This document shows positions 56,221-64,000 of a stretch of DNA of 64,000 bases, piece after piece (positions within the stretch are counted from its first letter, which is position 1; each line of letters begins with the position of its first letter). Source of the DNA: Gp6-AA40 sp963818645 (lineage in GTDB: Bacteria; Acidobacteriota; Vicinamibacteria; Vicinamibacterales; UBA2999); NCBI GenBank assembly GCA_963818645.1, contig CAWFTF010000013.1, positions 62,001 through 126,000 of the forward strand, in the 5' to 3' direction. Below the pieces are notes generated by a model. The model was not told the DNA's origin. It ran no database searches and saw only the letters and a list, made by a program, of their open reading frames with translations. The translations under genes were made by a program, and so were the position numbers.

Positions 56221-56672
56221 GACCGCTCCTTTGCCGCGGTCTTGATCGCCGCTCGAATGCGCTGATACGTACCGCATCGGCAGATGTTGCCGGTCATCAC
56301 GCGATCGATGTCCTGATCGGTCGGGTTGGGCGTGCGCGCCAGGAGCGATGCCGCCTGCATGATCTGGCCGGTCTGGCAATAGCCGCACTGCGCAACATCA
56401 TGCGAGACCCACGCCCGCTGGACAGGGTGGCTGCCATCCGGGCTCAACCCTTCAATGGTCACCACGCCCTTGTTCTGCAGCGTGCGCAGAGGCGTCTGAC
56501 ATGAACGGACGGCGGTGCCGTCCAGATGCACGGTGCACGCGCCGCACAATCCGGCGCCGCAGCCAAATCTCGTCCCCGTGAGCCTCAGATCGTCACGGAG
56601 ATACCAGAGCAACGGCATGTCTTCGTCACCGTCAAAGGTGCGTGCCGTTCCATTTACTGTGAACTTGACCAT
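56217..56672 (-). CDS. [2Fe-2S] subunit of the molybdenum oxidoreductase (isoquinoline 1-oxidoreductase alpha type)
   Basis: 151 residues from MVKFTVNGTARTFDGDEDMP. Two [2Fe-2S] clusters: C38, C43, C46, C58 (GCGAGLCGACTVHLDG) and C96, C99, C131, C133 (AQCGYCQTGQ, NICRCGTY). All ligands present. It has no export signal of its own and is presumably carried out with the Tat-signalled large subunit. Upstream codons in the longer frame come from the word repeat at 56676. Confidence 0.93.
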   Translation of the reverse strand: MVKFTVNGTARTFDGDEDMPLLWYLRDDLRLTGTRFGCGAGLCGACTVHLDGTAVRSCQTPLRTLQNKGVVTIEGLSPDGSHPVQRAWVSHDVAQCGYCQTGQIMQAASLLARTPNPTDQDIDRVMTGNICRCGTYQRIRAAIKTAAKERS

Positions 56673-56675
56673 CTC

Positions 56676-56758
56676 GACTCCCAACTCCCAAGCGAGTCTC
56701 AAGACTCGCCTCTACGAGCTCCCACCAACCACCGAACCACCACTAACCACTAACCAGC
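56676..56758. repeat. Mixed word repeat: CTCCCAA words, a perfect hairpin and CTAACCA words
   Basis: Starts CTCCCAA, CTCCCAA. A perfect hairpin follows, GCGAGTC-TCAA-GACTCGC (56692-56709), then a one-sided run of CCACCAA, CCACCGAA, CCACCA, CTAACCA, CTAACCA with no right arm. Lies between the [2Fe-2S] subunit start and the GYD-protein stop. Confidence 0.75.
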
Positions 56759-57079
56759 TCACGCTCCAGGCGCTTTGTATTTCACCGTCTTCTTCCCAGC
56801 GGCGTCGATCTCCTCGGGGGTGATCAGAGGAATCGTCGTCAGGCGAACAGCACCGGACGCGTTGACAGCCAGACTGAGCGCAATTCCCGCTTTCTCGTCC
56901 GGTAAGTCCGCGATGATGAACGCATCGTCAGCACCCCAGGCGTAATAGAAGGCTTCGAGCTTTCCTCCCATGCCTTCGACCATTTTCTGCACGACAGCCC
57001 GCCGCTTGGATCCACCTTCCTTGATGAGTCCGCGGACTCCGTCCGAGTTGTAAGACGCCTTGAGCATGAACTTGGACAT
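56759..57079 (-). CDS. GYD-domain protein
   Basis: 106 residues from MSKFMLKASYNSDGVRGLIKEGG, followed by SKRRAVVQKMVEGMGGKLEAFYYAWGADDAFIIADLPD (over 25-62) and a C-terminal AAGKKTVKYKAPGA. It matches the GYD family of small ferredoxin-like-fold proteins with unknown function. An AGGAGG site lies upstream of the ATG at 57079. Cytosolic. Confidence 0.87.
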   Translation of the reverse strand: MSKFMLKASYNSDGVRGLIKEGGSKRRAVVQKMVEGMGGKLEAFYYAWGADDAFIIADLPDEKAGIALSLAVNASGAVRLTTIPLITPEEIDAAGKKTVKYKAPGA

Positions 57080-57429
57080 CGCACCTCCTGCGTCCGGGAA
57101 TCGTAGCACTCGCACTGTTCTGTTAACAGCGGTCGGCTCGCGCGGTGAGGAGTGCACGGGTCCCACTCGTAGACACGTCGTACAACGTGAACCATTTGCT
57201 GGTTCCGGACTGGCCTCTCATGACCCAGACCGACCGTCGCCTTACAGTTTCGCAATCCAAACAGATGTGGTCCGGATCCATCGGGCCGTCGATCATCAGC
57301 AACGGCCACTCGCGACCGTCCGGTGTCTAAAGCCACAGTCAGGGTACAACGGAGGCACGAGCTTTGCGATGTGCCTCGCGCCACTCGCCGATCCGGATCG
57401 ACGACAACGCCTGCCTGGGAGGTAAAGCC
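57080..57429. other. Divergent intergenic region
   Basis: 350 bp between the GYD gene and the VWA gene. A GGGAGG ribosome site precedes the ATG at 57430. No RNA gene, repeat or supported reading frame was found. Confidence 0.5.
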
Positions 57430-59311
57430 ATGCGCACGCGCATCTGGGCTTCTATTGTCGTCGTTGCGTTCGTCGTCCCGCTCCTTGCCGCGCAAGTCGA
57501 CTTCGGTGCCATCAATGGAGTCGTCACCGACAGCAGTGGAGCCGTTCTACCCGGTGTCACGATTGAGCTGACTGGGCCTGAGAGACGTACCGTTCTCACC
57601 GGCGGTCGCGGAGAGTTCTCAGTCGTAAGACTGCGACCAGGCGAGTACGACGTTCTGATCACCCTCGCCGGATTCAGCACGGTTCGCACAAAGGTCGTTC
57701 TCGCTGCCGGCCGAACCGAGAGACTCACGATCCAGATGCGCGTGGGGGCGGTCGAGGAAACGGTGACCGTCACCGGCGTAACACCGCGGGTCGACACGCA
57801 ATCCGCCGCCCCTCAGTTCCGTACAGTTGTCGGTGGTGTCGTCGGAGCTCCCCTGGCCGGCCCACGGGAGGGCTTCAACACCGAGTCGTACGATCACATC
57901 GAGGAGAATCGATTCCGGCGCGTCGAGGCCGATCCGCTCTCGACGTTCTCGATCGATGTTGACACCGCCTCATACGCCAACGTGCGGCGGTTCATCACCG
58001 ATGGGATGCTGCCGCCCGCCGGCGCCATCCGCATCGAAGAGCTCGTCAACTATTTCCGCTTCGACTATCCACAGCCATCGGCGAACGAGCCCTTCTCGAT
58101 CACCACCGAGCTCACACCGTGCCCGTGGAATCCGCGCCATCGACTCGCGCTGATCGGACTACAGGGACGCGAGCTCAAGGATCGTGAGCCGTCGCCGCGG
58201 AATCTGGTCTTTCTGATCGACGTCTCCGGCTCGATGATGCCGCCGGACAAGCTGCCGCTCGTGCGCACAGCGATGCGCATGCTCACCGACGTGCTCACCG
58301 AGCGCGACCGCGTGGCGATTGTCGTCTACGCCGGTGCGAGCGGCCTCGTGCTGCCGTCGACAACCGGCGAGCACAAAGATCGCATCCATCAGGCGCTCGC
58401 ACAGTTGGAGGCAGGCGGCTCGACCAATGGCGCCTCCGGCATCCGGCTGGCCTATCAGGTCGCGCGCGACGAATTTCATCGTCGGCGGCGTCAATCGCGT
58501 GATCCTCGCCACCGATGGCGACTTCAACGTCGGCGTCACGAATCAGAGCGAGCTCGTCAGCCTGATCGAACGCGAGCGCGAGAGCGGCGTCTTCCTGTCG
58601 GTGCTGGGCGTCGGGACAGGCAACCTGAAAGACTCGACGATGGAGAAGCTGGCGGACAAGGGGAACGGAAACTACTCGTACCTCGACACGCTGCACGAAG
58701 CGCGGAAGGTGCTCGTGCGCGAGGCTGGTGCGACACTCGACACAATCGCGAAGGACGTCAAGATCCAGGTCGAGTTCAATCCGCGAGCGGTCTTCGCCTA
58801 TCGGCTGATCGGGTACGAGAACCGGCTGCTGAAGAACGAGGACTTCAACGATGACAAGAAGGATGCGGGCGAGATCGGCGCCGGCCATTCGGTCACGGCG
58901 CTCTATGAGGTCGTGCCGGTCGGTGTCACGGTCTCAACGTCCGACGTCGACCCGCTCAAGTACCAGCGCGAAACGCGACCAACGCGCGCCGCAGCGTCTG
59001 GCGAGCTGCTGACGGTGAAGGTGCGCTACAAGGCGCCGGATGGCGACACGAGCCGTCTGCTGACGAGGGTCGTGATGAACACGCCTGCATCGATGTCAGC
59101 GAACGTGGGATTCGCATCCGCAGTCGCTGAATTCGGCATGGTACTGCGCGGTTCACCCGATAGCGGAGATGCCAGCGTCCCGGCTGCTGTGGCGCGGGCA
59201 CGTCGATTCCGCGGTAGCGACAACGAGGGCTATCGCAGCGAGTTCATCGTGCTTGCCGAGCGCGCGTCGTTGTTGCGCGATCGTGACGGCTCGATACAGT
59301 CGCGACGCTGA
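57430..59311 (+). CDS. YfbK-type VWA protein with carboxypeptidase-regulatory-like domain, frameshifted near 58483
   Basis: About 626 residues. Signal MRTRIWASIVVVAFVVPLLA; a regulatory-like (CarboxypepD_reg) domain over about 22-110 (GVVTDSSGAVLPGVTIELTG, TVTGVTPRVD); then the YfbK N-terminal block NPYxF-like region (RRVEADPLSTFSIDVDTASYANVRRFI over about 173-200, LVNYFRFDYPQP); a VWA domain with MIDAS DVSGSM and GGSTNGASGIRLAYQ. After VARD one extra base precedes FIVGGVNRVILATDGDFNVG. The end is a DUF3520-like region (RAVFAYRLIGYENRLL, LLTVKVRYKAPDG). Function unknown, probably exported and metal-dependent binding. A length of 3n+1 fits one insertion. Confidence 0.85.
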
Positions 59312-59318
59312 CTCGTCC

Positions 59319-59356
59319 GTCTTTCCTGGCCTGAGCGAAGTGGCAGGCAGACCCGC
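59319..59356. repeat. Short dispersed repeat, copy B (partner at 6718)
   Basis: GTCTTTCCTGGCCTGAGCG, then AAGTGGCAGG and CAGACCCGC. About three differences from copy A over 38 bp. It occupies the whole gap between the VWA stop (59311) and the DUF6152-like stop (59359). Confidence 0.7.
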
Positions 59357-59358
59357 TG

Positions 59359-59808
59359 TTACTTCGCCTCTTGTGTGCGTTGCTGCGCGCGCTGACGCCG
59401 CTCTTCTTCGATGGCGCTCAGTCGTTGGGCCCGTCCAGGTTCGAGCTCGGTGCCGTCGGCGCGCACCAACTTCACAAAGGCCATTCGCTGGGAACTCTGC
59501 CACGCAGGGTTCCCGGTGACCTTCACGTGTTCGCCGGGCTTGATCGTTTGCGCGTTCCAGCCCGCCTCCTCGAGATTCAGCCGGCCTGCAAACTCGACGT
59601 TCCACGTCTCGACCTTCCCAGCCTTGTTCTTGACCTCCATCAGCATCATCGCGTGCGGATTCACGAACCGAAACTGGGTGACGACACCGTCCACGGTGAT
59701 CGTGCGCTTGGCGTCGTAGACCGGCGAGAACGCGTGATGAGCACCGGTCTTCGCGGCCGGAACGACGAGCAACGGGAGAACCAGCAAGAACACGCGCAGC
59801 AGTCTCAT
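59359..59808 (-). CDS. Secreted DUF6152-type protein
   Basis: 149 residues: signal MRLLRVFLLVLPLLVVPAA, then AHHAFSPVYDAKRTITVDGVV and FVNPHAMMLMEVKNKAGKVETWNVEF (over about 47-73), and KPGEHVKVTGNP. It differs from the copy at 50598 by a long charged helical tail (IEEERRQRAQQRTQEAK). The start overlaps the upstream WEG-family gene by ATGA, giving a coupled pair. Confidence 0.8.
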   Translation of the reverse strand: MRLLRVFLLVLPLLVVPAAKTGAHHAFSPVYDAKRTITVDGVVTQFRFVNPHAMMLMEVKNKAGKVETWNVEFAGRLNLEEAGWNAQTIKPGEHVKVTGNPAWQSSQRMAFVKLVRADGTELEPGRAQRLSAIEEERRQRAQQRTQEAK

Positions 59809-60602
59809 GGCTCGCTCGTTCCCTTCTTGAACTCAGTTGCCGGCTCGCATGCGTCGTAGGGCGTGATCTTCTGGTCGGGCGCCCACCGCCAGATTTTCTT
59901 GGCGACTACGGGCTCGCGCAGACCCCACGGATCTTCGATCGTCGCAGTCAGCATCAACGTGTCGCCGTCGTCAGATCGCGTGAACCGTTCCACCACGCGC
60001 AGTTGATCGCTGTGCTGCGCGTCCCACCAGGTGATGCCGGCTGCCACTCGCGACGTCTCGACAACCAGCGTGTCACCTTCGAAACGTCCCACGGAGTGAC
60101 CGAGCCGGCTGGGCGGACCGGCCGGAGCCGCGCGACCATCGAGGTAGACCGTGCGTACCGCTTCCCATTCGCCGTAGCGGAGATCGATCTGATCGTCACT
60201 GACCCGGCGGATCTCGAGCTGATGCGGCGCAAACATCTGCTTCGAAAGTCCCCACGGCTCACAGCGAAGGAACCCGGGATCGTCCGCCGGATCGAGCGGG
60301 TACGTCTTCAACGCCGCCTCGGTCATTCGCGGACGCAGATAGTTGTCGGTTTGATACTTCGCGGCCTCTGCCTGGAGTTGAGGGAACGGGCGTTTGTCGT
60401 TGGCGGGATCGTCGAGCAACGCATTCAGCCGCTCGATGCCCGCGTCCGTGCAGGAAAAGAAGCAGAACGTCCCCACCGCGGTGGCTGGCGGATCGCTCCA
60501 CATCCCTTCCAGTTTCGACGGTACGCGCGCTGCCGGAGGTGGAGGAGGCGCCTGAGAGCAGGCGACGGCAAAGACAGCGAGCAAGACCGTTATGAGTCTC
60601 AT
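59805..60602 (-). CDS. Lipoprotein of the WEG-motif Acidobacteriota-type family
   Basis: 265 residues. The signal MRLITVLLAVFAVAC ends in a lipobox (AVAC then SQAPP), so this member is a lipoprotein, unlike the other three in the window. It starts LEGMWSDPPATAVGTFCFFSC, has PLDPADDPGFLRCEPWGLSKQMFAP, and the family core LGHSVGRFEGDTLVVETSRV, then VVERFTRSDDGDTLMLTATIEDPWGLREPV (over about 195-225). The FEG form replaces WEG. Function unknown. Coupled to the DUF6152 gene downstream. Confidence 0.75.
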   Translation of the reverse strand: MRLITVLLAVFAVACSQAPPPPPAARVPSKLEGMWSDPPATAVGTFCFFSCTDAGIERLNALLDDPANDKRPFPQLQAEAAKYQTDNYLRPRMTEAALKTYPLDPADDPGFLRCEPWGLSKQMFAPHQLEIRRVSDDQIDLRYGEWEAVRTVYLDGRAAPAGPPSRLGHSVGRFEGDTLVVETSRVAAGITWWDAQHSDQLRVVERFTRSDDGDTLMLTATIEDPWGLREPVVAKKIWRWAPDQKITPYDACEPATEFKKGTSEP

Positions 60603-60606
60603 GTCG

Positions 60607-60972
60607 CTATTCCGAATCGCGGTGAACGGTGTCCGGCGAGAAGGCCGGCAGGCATACAGCGATGTATTCTGCGCCATCCGGCTCAGGACTGCTGTAGCGA
60701 ATCCACTCTCCCGGAGAGGTAACGACCGCCTGCCCGGCCCGCACTTCGATGACGCCGCCCTCGTGCTCCACGCGCACCATGCCGCGCAGTACGACAGTTA
60801 TTTCCTCGAACTGCGGACGTTGACCTGGCTCGAGCCAACCGCCGGGCGAGACCATGCGCGCCACGCTGACGCCGCTGTGTCCTGAGTTCACGCGGCCGGC
60901 GAATTCCTGGATCTGCTTCGGTTTGTTTCCCGCGGCTTGAACTATCGTGGGTCGTTCGATGAGTCTCGGCAT
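60607..60972 (-). CDS. Small cupin-domain protein
   Basis: 121 residues forming a single cupin barrel: SVARMVSPGGWLEPGQRPQFEEITVVLRG (over about 35-64), VRVEHEGGVIEVRAGQAVV and SPGEWIRYSSPEPDGAEYIAVCLPAF. The usual HxH pair of cupin motif 1 is not present (PQFEEI stands there), so metal binding is doubtful. Possible sensor or small-molecule binding role. Ends 5 bp before the lipoprotein start on the same strand. Confidence 0.8.
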   Translation of the reverse strand: MPRLIERPTIVQAAGNKPKQIQEFAGRVNSGHSGVSVARMVSPGGWLEPGQRPQFEEITVVLRGMVRVEHEGGVIEVRAGQAVVTSPGEWIRYSSPEPDGAEYIAVCLPAFSPDTVHRDSE

Positions 60973-61053
60973 GTGGCCCTCGATTTTACAGAGTCCGTCG
61001 CGTCTTCACGGAGTATCAAGAGCCCGGATTGAAGCTCCAGGCGATCGAGTCTG

Positions 61054-61713
61054 TTAGTACTGCCGGAAAGTGAGATTGATGCGCCCTGGCAGTGCCAGTT
61101 CGGCGGGTGCTGTGCCAGGCACGATGCGCGAGACTCCGTGATATCGAAGACGCGCCTCACCTCCGAACACGAAGACATCCCCCGATTCGAGCATCATCGT
61201 CTCGACCGGCTCGCGCCGCCTGAGTCCGCCAAACAGGAATCGAGCTGTATCACCTATCGACACGGACACGACCGGGAATCCTGCGTCGAGTGACGCGGAG
61301 CTTTCGTCCTTGTCCTGATGCAGTCCCATCCTGCCATCGGCCTGATAGAAGTTGATGAGACAGATGTCTGGTGCGCAGTCGAAGCCAGCCTCGAGGGCTG
61401 CTGCTGACGCAAGACTCACCCACTCCGGCGGCACAGGTGCGACCGGCAGATCGTCGTGATCGGCTCGCGTCGCTTCGTAGGTGTACGTGAGCGGATTCCA
61501 GTGACGGCCAAGACACATCATCTGAACGTGCATCTTTCCGCCGCCGCGAACCGTGGGCGTGTAACCACCACCGGGTCCCTCGAGCAGCGAACGACACTGC
61601 TCCACCAACTGCGCCTGCACGGCGAGCGAGAGCCAGTTGCGCAGCCATACCGCCCCCGGCGTAACCTGCACCAACTCGCGTGCGCGCGGCACTCCGGCAA
61701 ATAGACCCGGCAT
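61054..61713 (-). CDS. alkB: AlkB-type 2-oxoglutarate/Fe(II)-dependent dioxygenase
   Basis: 219 residues from MPGLFAGVPRARELVQVTPG. Iron ligands H132 and D134 (MGLHQDKDE) and H192 (RYHGVSR); 2-oxoglutarate and substrate arginines R211 and R217 (GRINLTFRQY). MCLGRHWNPLTYTYE and DICLINFYQADGRMG are typical AlkB segments. It removes alkyl groups from 1-methyladenine and 3-methylcytosine in nucleic acids. The longer in-frame start at 61815 lies in the GATTG word repeat and is rejected. Confidence 0.9.
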   Translation of the reverse strand: MPGLFAGVPRARELVQVTPGAVWLRNWLSLAVQAQLVEQCRSLLEGPGGGYTPTVRGGGKMHVQMMCLGRHWNPLTYTYEATRADHDDLPVAPVPPEWVSLASAAALEAGFDCAPDICLINFYQADGRMGLHQDKDESSASLDAGFPVVSVSIGDTARFLFGGLRRREPVETMMLESGDVFVFGGEARLRYHGVSRIVPGTAPAELALPGRINLTFRQY

Positions 61714-61720
61714 GCGATCA

Positions 61721-61858
61721 ATTGTTGTTCTTTGATCTTTGATTGTCGAATCGTTGGTGATTGTCGATTGGTGATTCTGTGATTGGTGGGACTGGAACGA
61801 ATCAGAGATCAACAATCCCCAATCACAAACGAATCAAAATCAACGATCACTAATCGTC
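61721..61858. repeat. Inverted heptad-word array, TTGGTGA type
   Basis: Left arm TTGGTGA, TTGTCGA, TTGGTGA, TTCTGTGA, TTGGTGG. Centre ACTGGAACG. Right arm of complementary CAATCCC, CAATCAC, CGAATCA, ATCAACGATCAC words. It is AT-rich against a GC-rich background and reads into the stop codon of the membrane-protein gene at 61857. Confidence 0.87.
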
Positions 61859-62915
61859 AAATCGACTGTGTCACCACCCGCCGGCGCTTCCAGATCAAGG
61901 CATCGACGATGTAGTGGTGGAAGTTGATGCCCATGTAGATGCCGACGGTGATCGCCAGACCGCCGCCCATCGCGGCCACCACGCTGTTGAGACCAAGATA
62001 GACGACCGTTGAGATCGCGATGCAGCTCACGAAGTAGGTCGCGAGCCGTCCAGGTTGGCTGATGCGCGAGAGGAACCGCGCCGCGGGATCGATCCCGTTC
62101 GCGTACTTCTTCGTGTTCATCATCCAGACCACGAGCACGTACTGAAAGTTGTGCCACACGTTGATCGCCAGCCAACCGGTGTTGGCGTCTTCGATGGCCA
62201 CGTAGGCGACCAGGAAGATGGCGATGTGCGAGAGCACGAACCCTGCGTACAGCGGATCGAGCGTCCCGCGCGTGAAGGCAACGGTGCTCCGAACTGCCCA
62301 CATGACACCAGCGACGGCCGCGGCAAGGCCGAGCGCCGTGATCGCCTCGCTCGGCAGCACGAGCACCTTCACTGGTAAATCGAGAAACGTCTGGCCCATC
62401 GTCGCCGACCGTGCCGCGATCGCGTAGATGGGGACGAGATAGATGACGAGATCCGTCGTGATGTCGCGTGACCCGGCGACCTGCCCCTCGGGCGTCGCGC
62501 GGAAATACATGCGCGAGAGGCCGTAGCCCTGGCGCATGTAATGGAACCACTGCAGATACAGGAACGCCGTGGCGACAACCCACGCGCCCGCTGTGAATGC
62601 GAGGCCCAGGGTGACCACCGTCATCAGCAGCAGCAGATCGAAAGCGAGAAACCGGTTGCGACGGAGGGCATCTGCCGTGAAGGCCAGCCTCGTATACGTG
62701 GCAACGACGTGGTGATAGCCGAGCAGCCAAAGGTCGGCCACCAGCAGTACTGCAAAGAGCTTCGGGGTAGAGAGGACGGCGGCGGCCGCAGCCAGTCCGG
62801 TCGCGAGCGGCAGGATCAGGAGACCAAGGTCGAACGCCTCGCTCTTGATGCAGGTCCGAGCGGCACGGAGCGACACCCTGCCCGTATGAATCGTGGTGTC
62901 GAGATAGAGCGCCAT
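61857..62915 (-). CDS. Polytopic membrane protein with conserved-looking His pairs, function unknown
   Basis: 352 residues with about eight to nine hydrophobic segments. His-containing motifs sit at membrane edges: LLGYHHVVATYTRLAF near residue 65, LYLQWFHYMRQGYGLSRMYF near 119, NVWHNFQYVLVVW near 250 and MGINFHHYIVDALIWKRRR near 330. The arrangement suggests a metal or haem site in an integral-membrane enzyme or carrier, but I do not recognise the family. It lies alone on the minus strand between alkB and the ABC-2 permease. Confidence 0.75.
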   Translation of the reverse strand: MALYLDTTIHTGRVSLRAARTCIKSEAFDLGLLILPLATGLAAAAAVLSTPKLFAVLLVADLWLLGYHHVVATYTRLAFTADALRRNRFLAFDLLLLMTVVTLGLAFTAGAWVVATAFLYLQWFHYMRQGYGLSRMYFRATPEGQVAGSRDITTDLVIYLVPIYAIAARSATMGQTFLDLPVKVLVLPSEAITALGLAAAVAGVMWAVRSTVAFTRGTLDPLYAGFVLSHIAIFLVAYVAIEDANTGWLAINVWHNFQYVLVVWMMNTKKYANGIDPAARFLSRISQPGRLATYFVSCIAISTVVYLGLNSVVAAMGGGLAITVGIYMGINFHHYIVDALIWKRRRVVTQSI

Positions 62916-63034
62916 GCGAGGGACAGCATGTGCAAGACCGGTACTCAGCGCGAAGCTGCCGTTCCGTAAAACTGCAGGCAGACGCGGAACGATCGCGCGA
63001 CAGTTCTGAAACTCACATCACAATCCTGACGCTA

Positions 63035-63787
63035 CTATTCCCATCGGAACATGCGGGACGAAATCGCAGTGAAGGCCAGAAAGAACAGCGTGAGCGCCGC
63101 GACATCTCCGAGGTGCGAGGTCCACCCCTGGCCTCTCCAGATGCCGTCGAGCAGTGACACCGCGTAGCCGAGCGGCAAGGCGCGCGCGGCGACCTGCATC
63201 CACTGCGGCAGCACACTCACCGGAAAGAACAATCCCGAGACGACGATCATCGGGTAGAGGATGATCGCGGCGAGCGGCTGGGCAAAGCGCGCCGTCGGAA
63301 CGATGCTGGCAATGAAGAACCCGATCGACAGGATCGCCCACGTCGTGAAAGTGAGCGCCACAGCGTAAGAGAACAACGGCACCGGCGCACCCGGTGGGAA
63401 GTACCTGCGGCCGAGCAGAACCATGATCGCGAGCGTGAGGATCGTGAAGATCAACTTGACGAGCACGTGCGCGGACAGGATCACGGTTGGTGAGAGCGGC
63501 GTGGCACGCAGGCGCTTCAGGATGCCGCCTTCGCGATAGATGGAGATGATCGTGACGAGCGACGAAATCGCGCTGAGCGCCATCAGAATGGACGCCAGCA
63601 CCGGCAGCACCGCAGAACCTGGTCCCCCGCCCGTCTGAATCGCTGTCCGCGCGATACGCGGCCCGAGGAGACGGCTCGCGATCAGGAACACGACCACCGG
63701 AATGCCGATGGTCCCGATCACCCCCATCGGCTCGCGCACGAAGATCTTGATCTCGAGCCAGGTTAATTTGAGCAGCGCCTTCATCAT
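63035..63787 (-). CDS. ABC-2 type exporter permease
   Basis: 250 residues with six hydrophobic segments and the ABC-2 layout: an N-terminal cytosolic helix (MMKALLKLTWLEIKIFVREPMG over 1-22), VLPVLASILMALSAISSLVTIISIYREGGILKRLRATPLSPTVIL spread over about 81-125 and YPMIVVSGLFFPVSVLP near the end. Exports drugs, lipids or polysaccharide with the ATPase encoded just upstream (63886 onward). A heptad-word repeat lies between the two genes. Confidence 0.9.
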   Translation of the reverse strand: MMKALLKLTWLEIKIFVREPMGVIGTIGIPVVVFLIASRLLGPRIARTAIQTGGGPGSAVLPVLASILMALSAISSLVTIISIYREGGILKRLRATPLSPTVILSAHVLVKLIFTILTLAIMVLLGRRYFPPGAPVPLFSYAVALTFTTWAILSIGFFIASIVPTARFAQPLAAIILYPMIVVSGLFFPVSVLPQWMQVAARALPLGYAVSLLDGIWRGQGWTSHLGDVAALTLFFLAFTAISSRMFRWE

Positions 63788-63795
63788 GCGCGCCC

Positions 63796-63880
63796 GTCAA
63801 CCTCCAACTCCCAAATTCCAACTCCCAAAAAATGGAGTTGGCAGGAATTGGGAGTTGGGAGTTGGGAATTGGGCGTTGAC
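63796..63880. repeat. Inverted heptad-word array, CTCCCAA type (copy 5)
   Basis: Left arm GTCAAC, CTCCAA, CTCCCAA, ATTCCAA, CTCCCAA; right arm TTGGGAG, TTGGGAG, TTGGGAA, TTGGGCG ending GTTGAC, complementary to the opening GTCAAC. Between the ABC-2 permease start and the ATPase stop, that is, inside what should be one operon. Confidence 0.88.
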
Positions 63881-63885
63881 ATCGT

Positions 63886-64000
63886 TTACTCGCGGATGGA
63901 GTGCCCCGTGAGCGTGAGAAACACGTCCTCGAGATTCGGGAGCTCGGTCTTGAAATTCGTCACCTGGATGCGATGCTCGGCGAGGCACTGAATGACGTGC
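63886..64000 (-). CDS. ABC transporter ATP-binding protein, C-terminal end
   Basis: Only about 37 C-terminal residues are in the window. They read HVIQCLAEHRIQVTNF, then TELPNLEDVFLTLTGHSIRE and a TAA stop at 63886-63888. The NLEDVFLTLTG ending is typical of ABC-2 exporter ATPases. It should pair with the permease downstream on the same strand. Confidence 0.85.
   Translation of the reverse strand, partial: HVIQCLAEHRIQVTNFKTELPNLEDVFLTLTGHSIRE

Noticed and set aside
54091..56265. Very long plus-strand reading frame opposite the molybdenum oxidoreductase gene (and similar ones at 24042-25565 and 29923-31617)
   Set aside because: Arg-rich antisense translations with no domains; long antisense frames are expected opposite GC-rich genes with strong third-position bias.
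61714..61815. Longer AlkB start reading through the TTGGTGA repeat
   Set aside because: The extra residues (Ser, Gln, His, Thr rich) are translated repeat; similarity starts at MPGLFAG.

Overview
The window is GC-rich, gene-dense bacterial chromosome and most likely comes from an Acidobacteriota member, probably of the Vicinamibacteria type. The evidence is a secreted von Willebrand A protein of the acidobacterial type, a large TonB-dependent receptor with an N-terminal carboxypeptidase-regulatory-like domain, a DUF5916 barrel with a CBM9-like domain, a DUF1592/DUF1552 pair, DUF6152 proteins, and several copies of a secreted family I associate with this phylum. No rRNA, tRNA, CRISPR array, phage or insertion sequence was seen. 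The species assignment is inference.

Layout. 1-8414: mostly secreted hydrolases (M28 peptidases, a GH5-like hydrolase, a metallo-beta-lactamase-fold protein), a methyltransferase and a DUF4126 membrane protein. 8547-18549: a co-directional catabolic island with an IclR regulator, a strong operator-like dyad, a four-subunit molybdenum hydroxylase whose large subunit is split in two, an Asp/Glu-racemase-fold protein, a PLP lyase, a two-subunit CoA transferase and an F420-type LLM oxidoreductase. 18539-24057: a convergent set for coenzyme F420 synthesis and reduction (fused FO synthase, CofC, CofD, CofE, NpdG), followed by a sigma-54 activator and an M20 deacylase. The two halves fit together: one makes and reduces F420, and the other contains an enzyme predicted to use it. 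27185-35600: DUF5916 barrel, orphan RND permease and a heavily frameshifted TonB receptor. 35956-39904: FMN-binding protein, small secreted proteins, cytochromes and an ankyrin protein. 40040-43922: the DUF1552/DUF1592 pair. 44402-48906: a complete branched-chain amino-acid-type ABC transporter. 48932-61713: more of the secreted family, DUF6152 proteins, a third paralogous cytochrome, a beta-lactamase-fold esterase, a second Tat-exported molybdenum oxidoreductase, a VWA protein, a cupin and AlkB. 61857-64000: an unrecognised polytopic membrane protein and the start of an ABC-2 exporter.

Two genome-scale patterns stand out. First, at least ten intergenic gaps hold inverted arrays of degenerate words about 7 nt long (8 nt in one case). 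At least four unrelated word vocabularies occur, and the arrays often abut or even supply stop codons. They resemble the short tandemly repeated repetitive (STRR) sequences of cyanobacteria. Second, about two dozen frameshifts interrupt otherwise conserved genes, and gene lengths fit single-base insertions almost throughout. This looks like an insertion-biased sequencing or assembly error rather than biology, although 11 of them cluster in one receptor gene.
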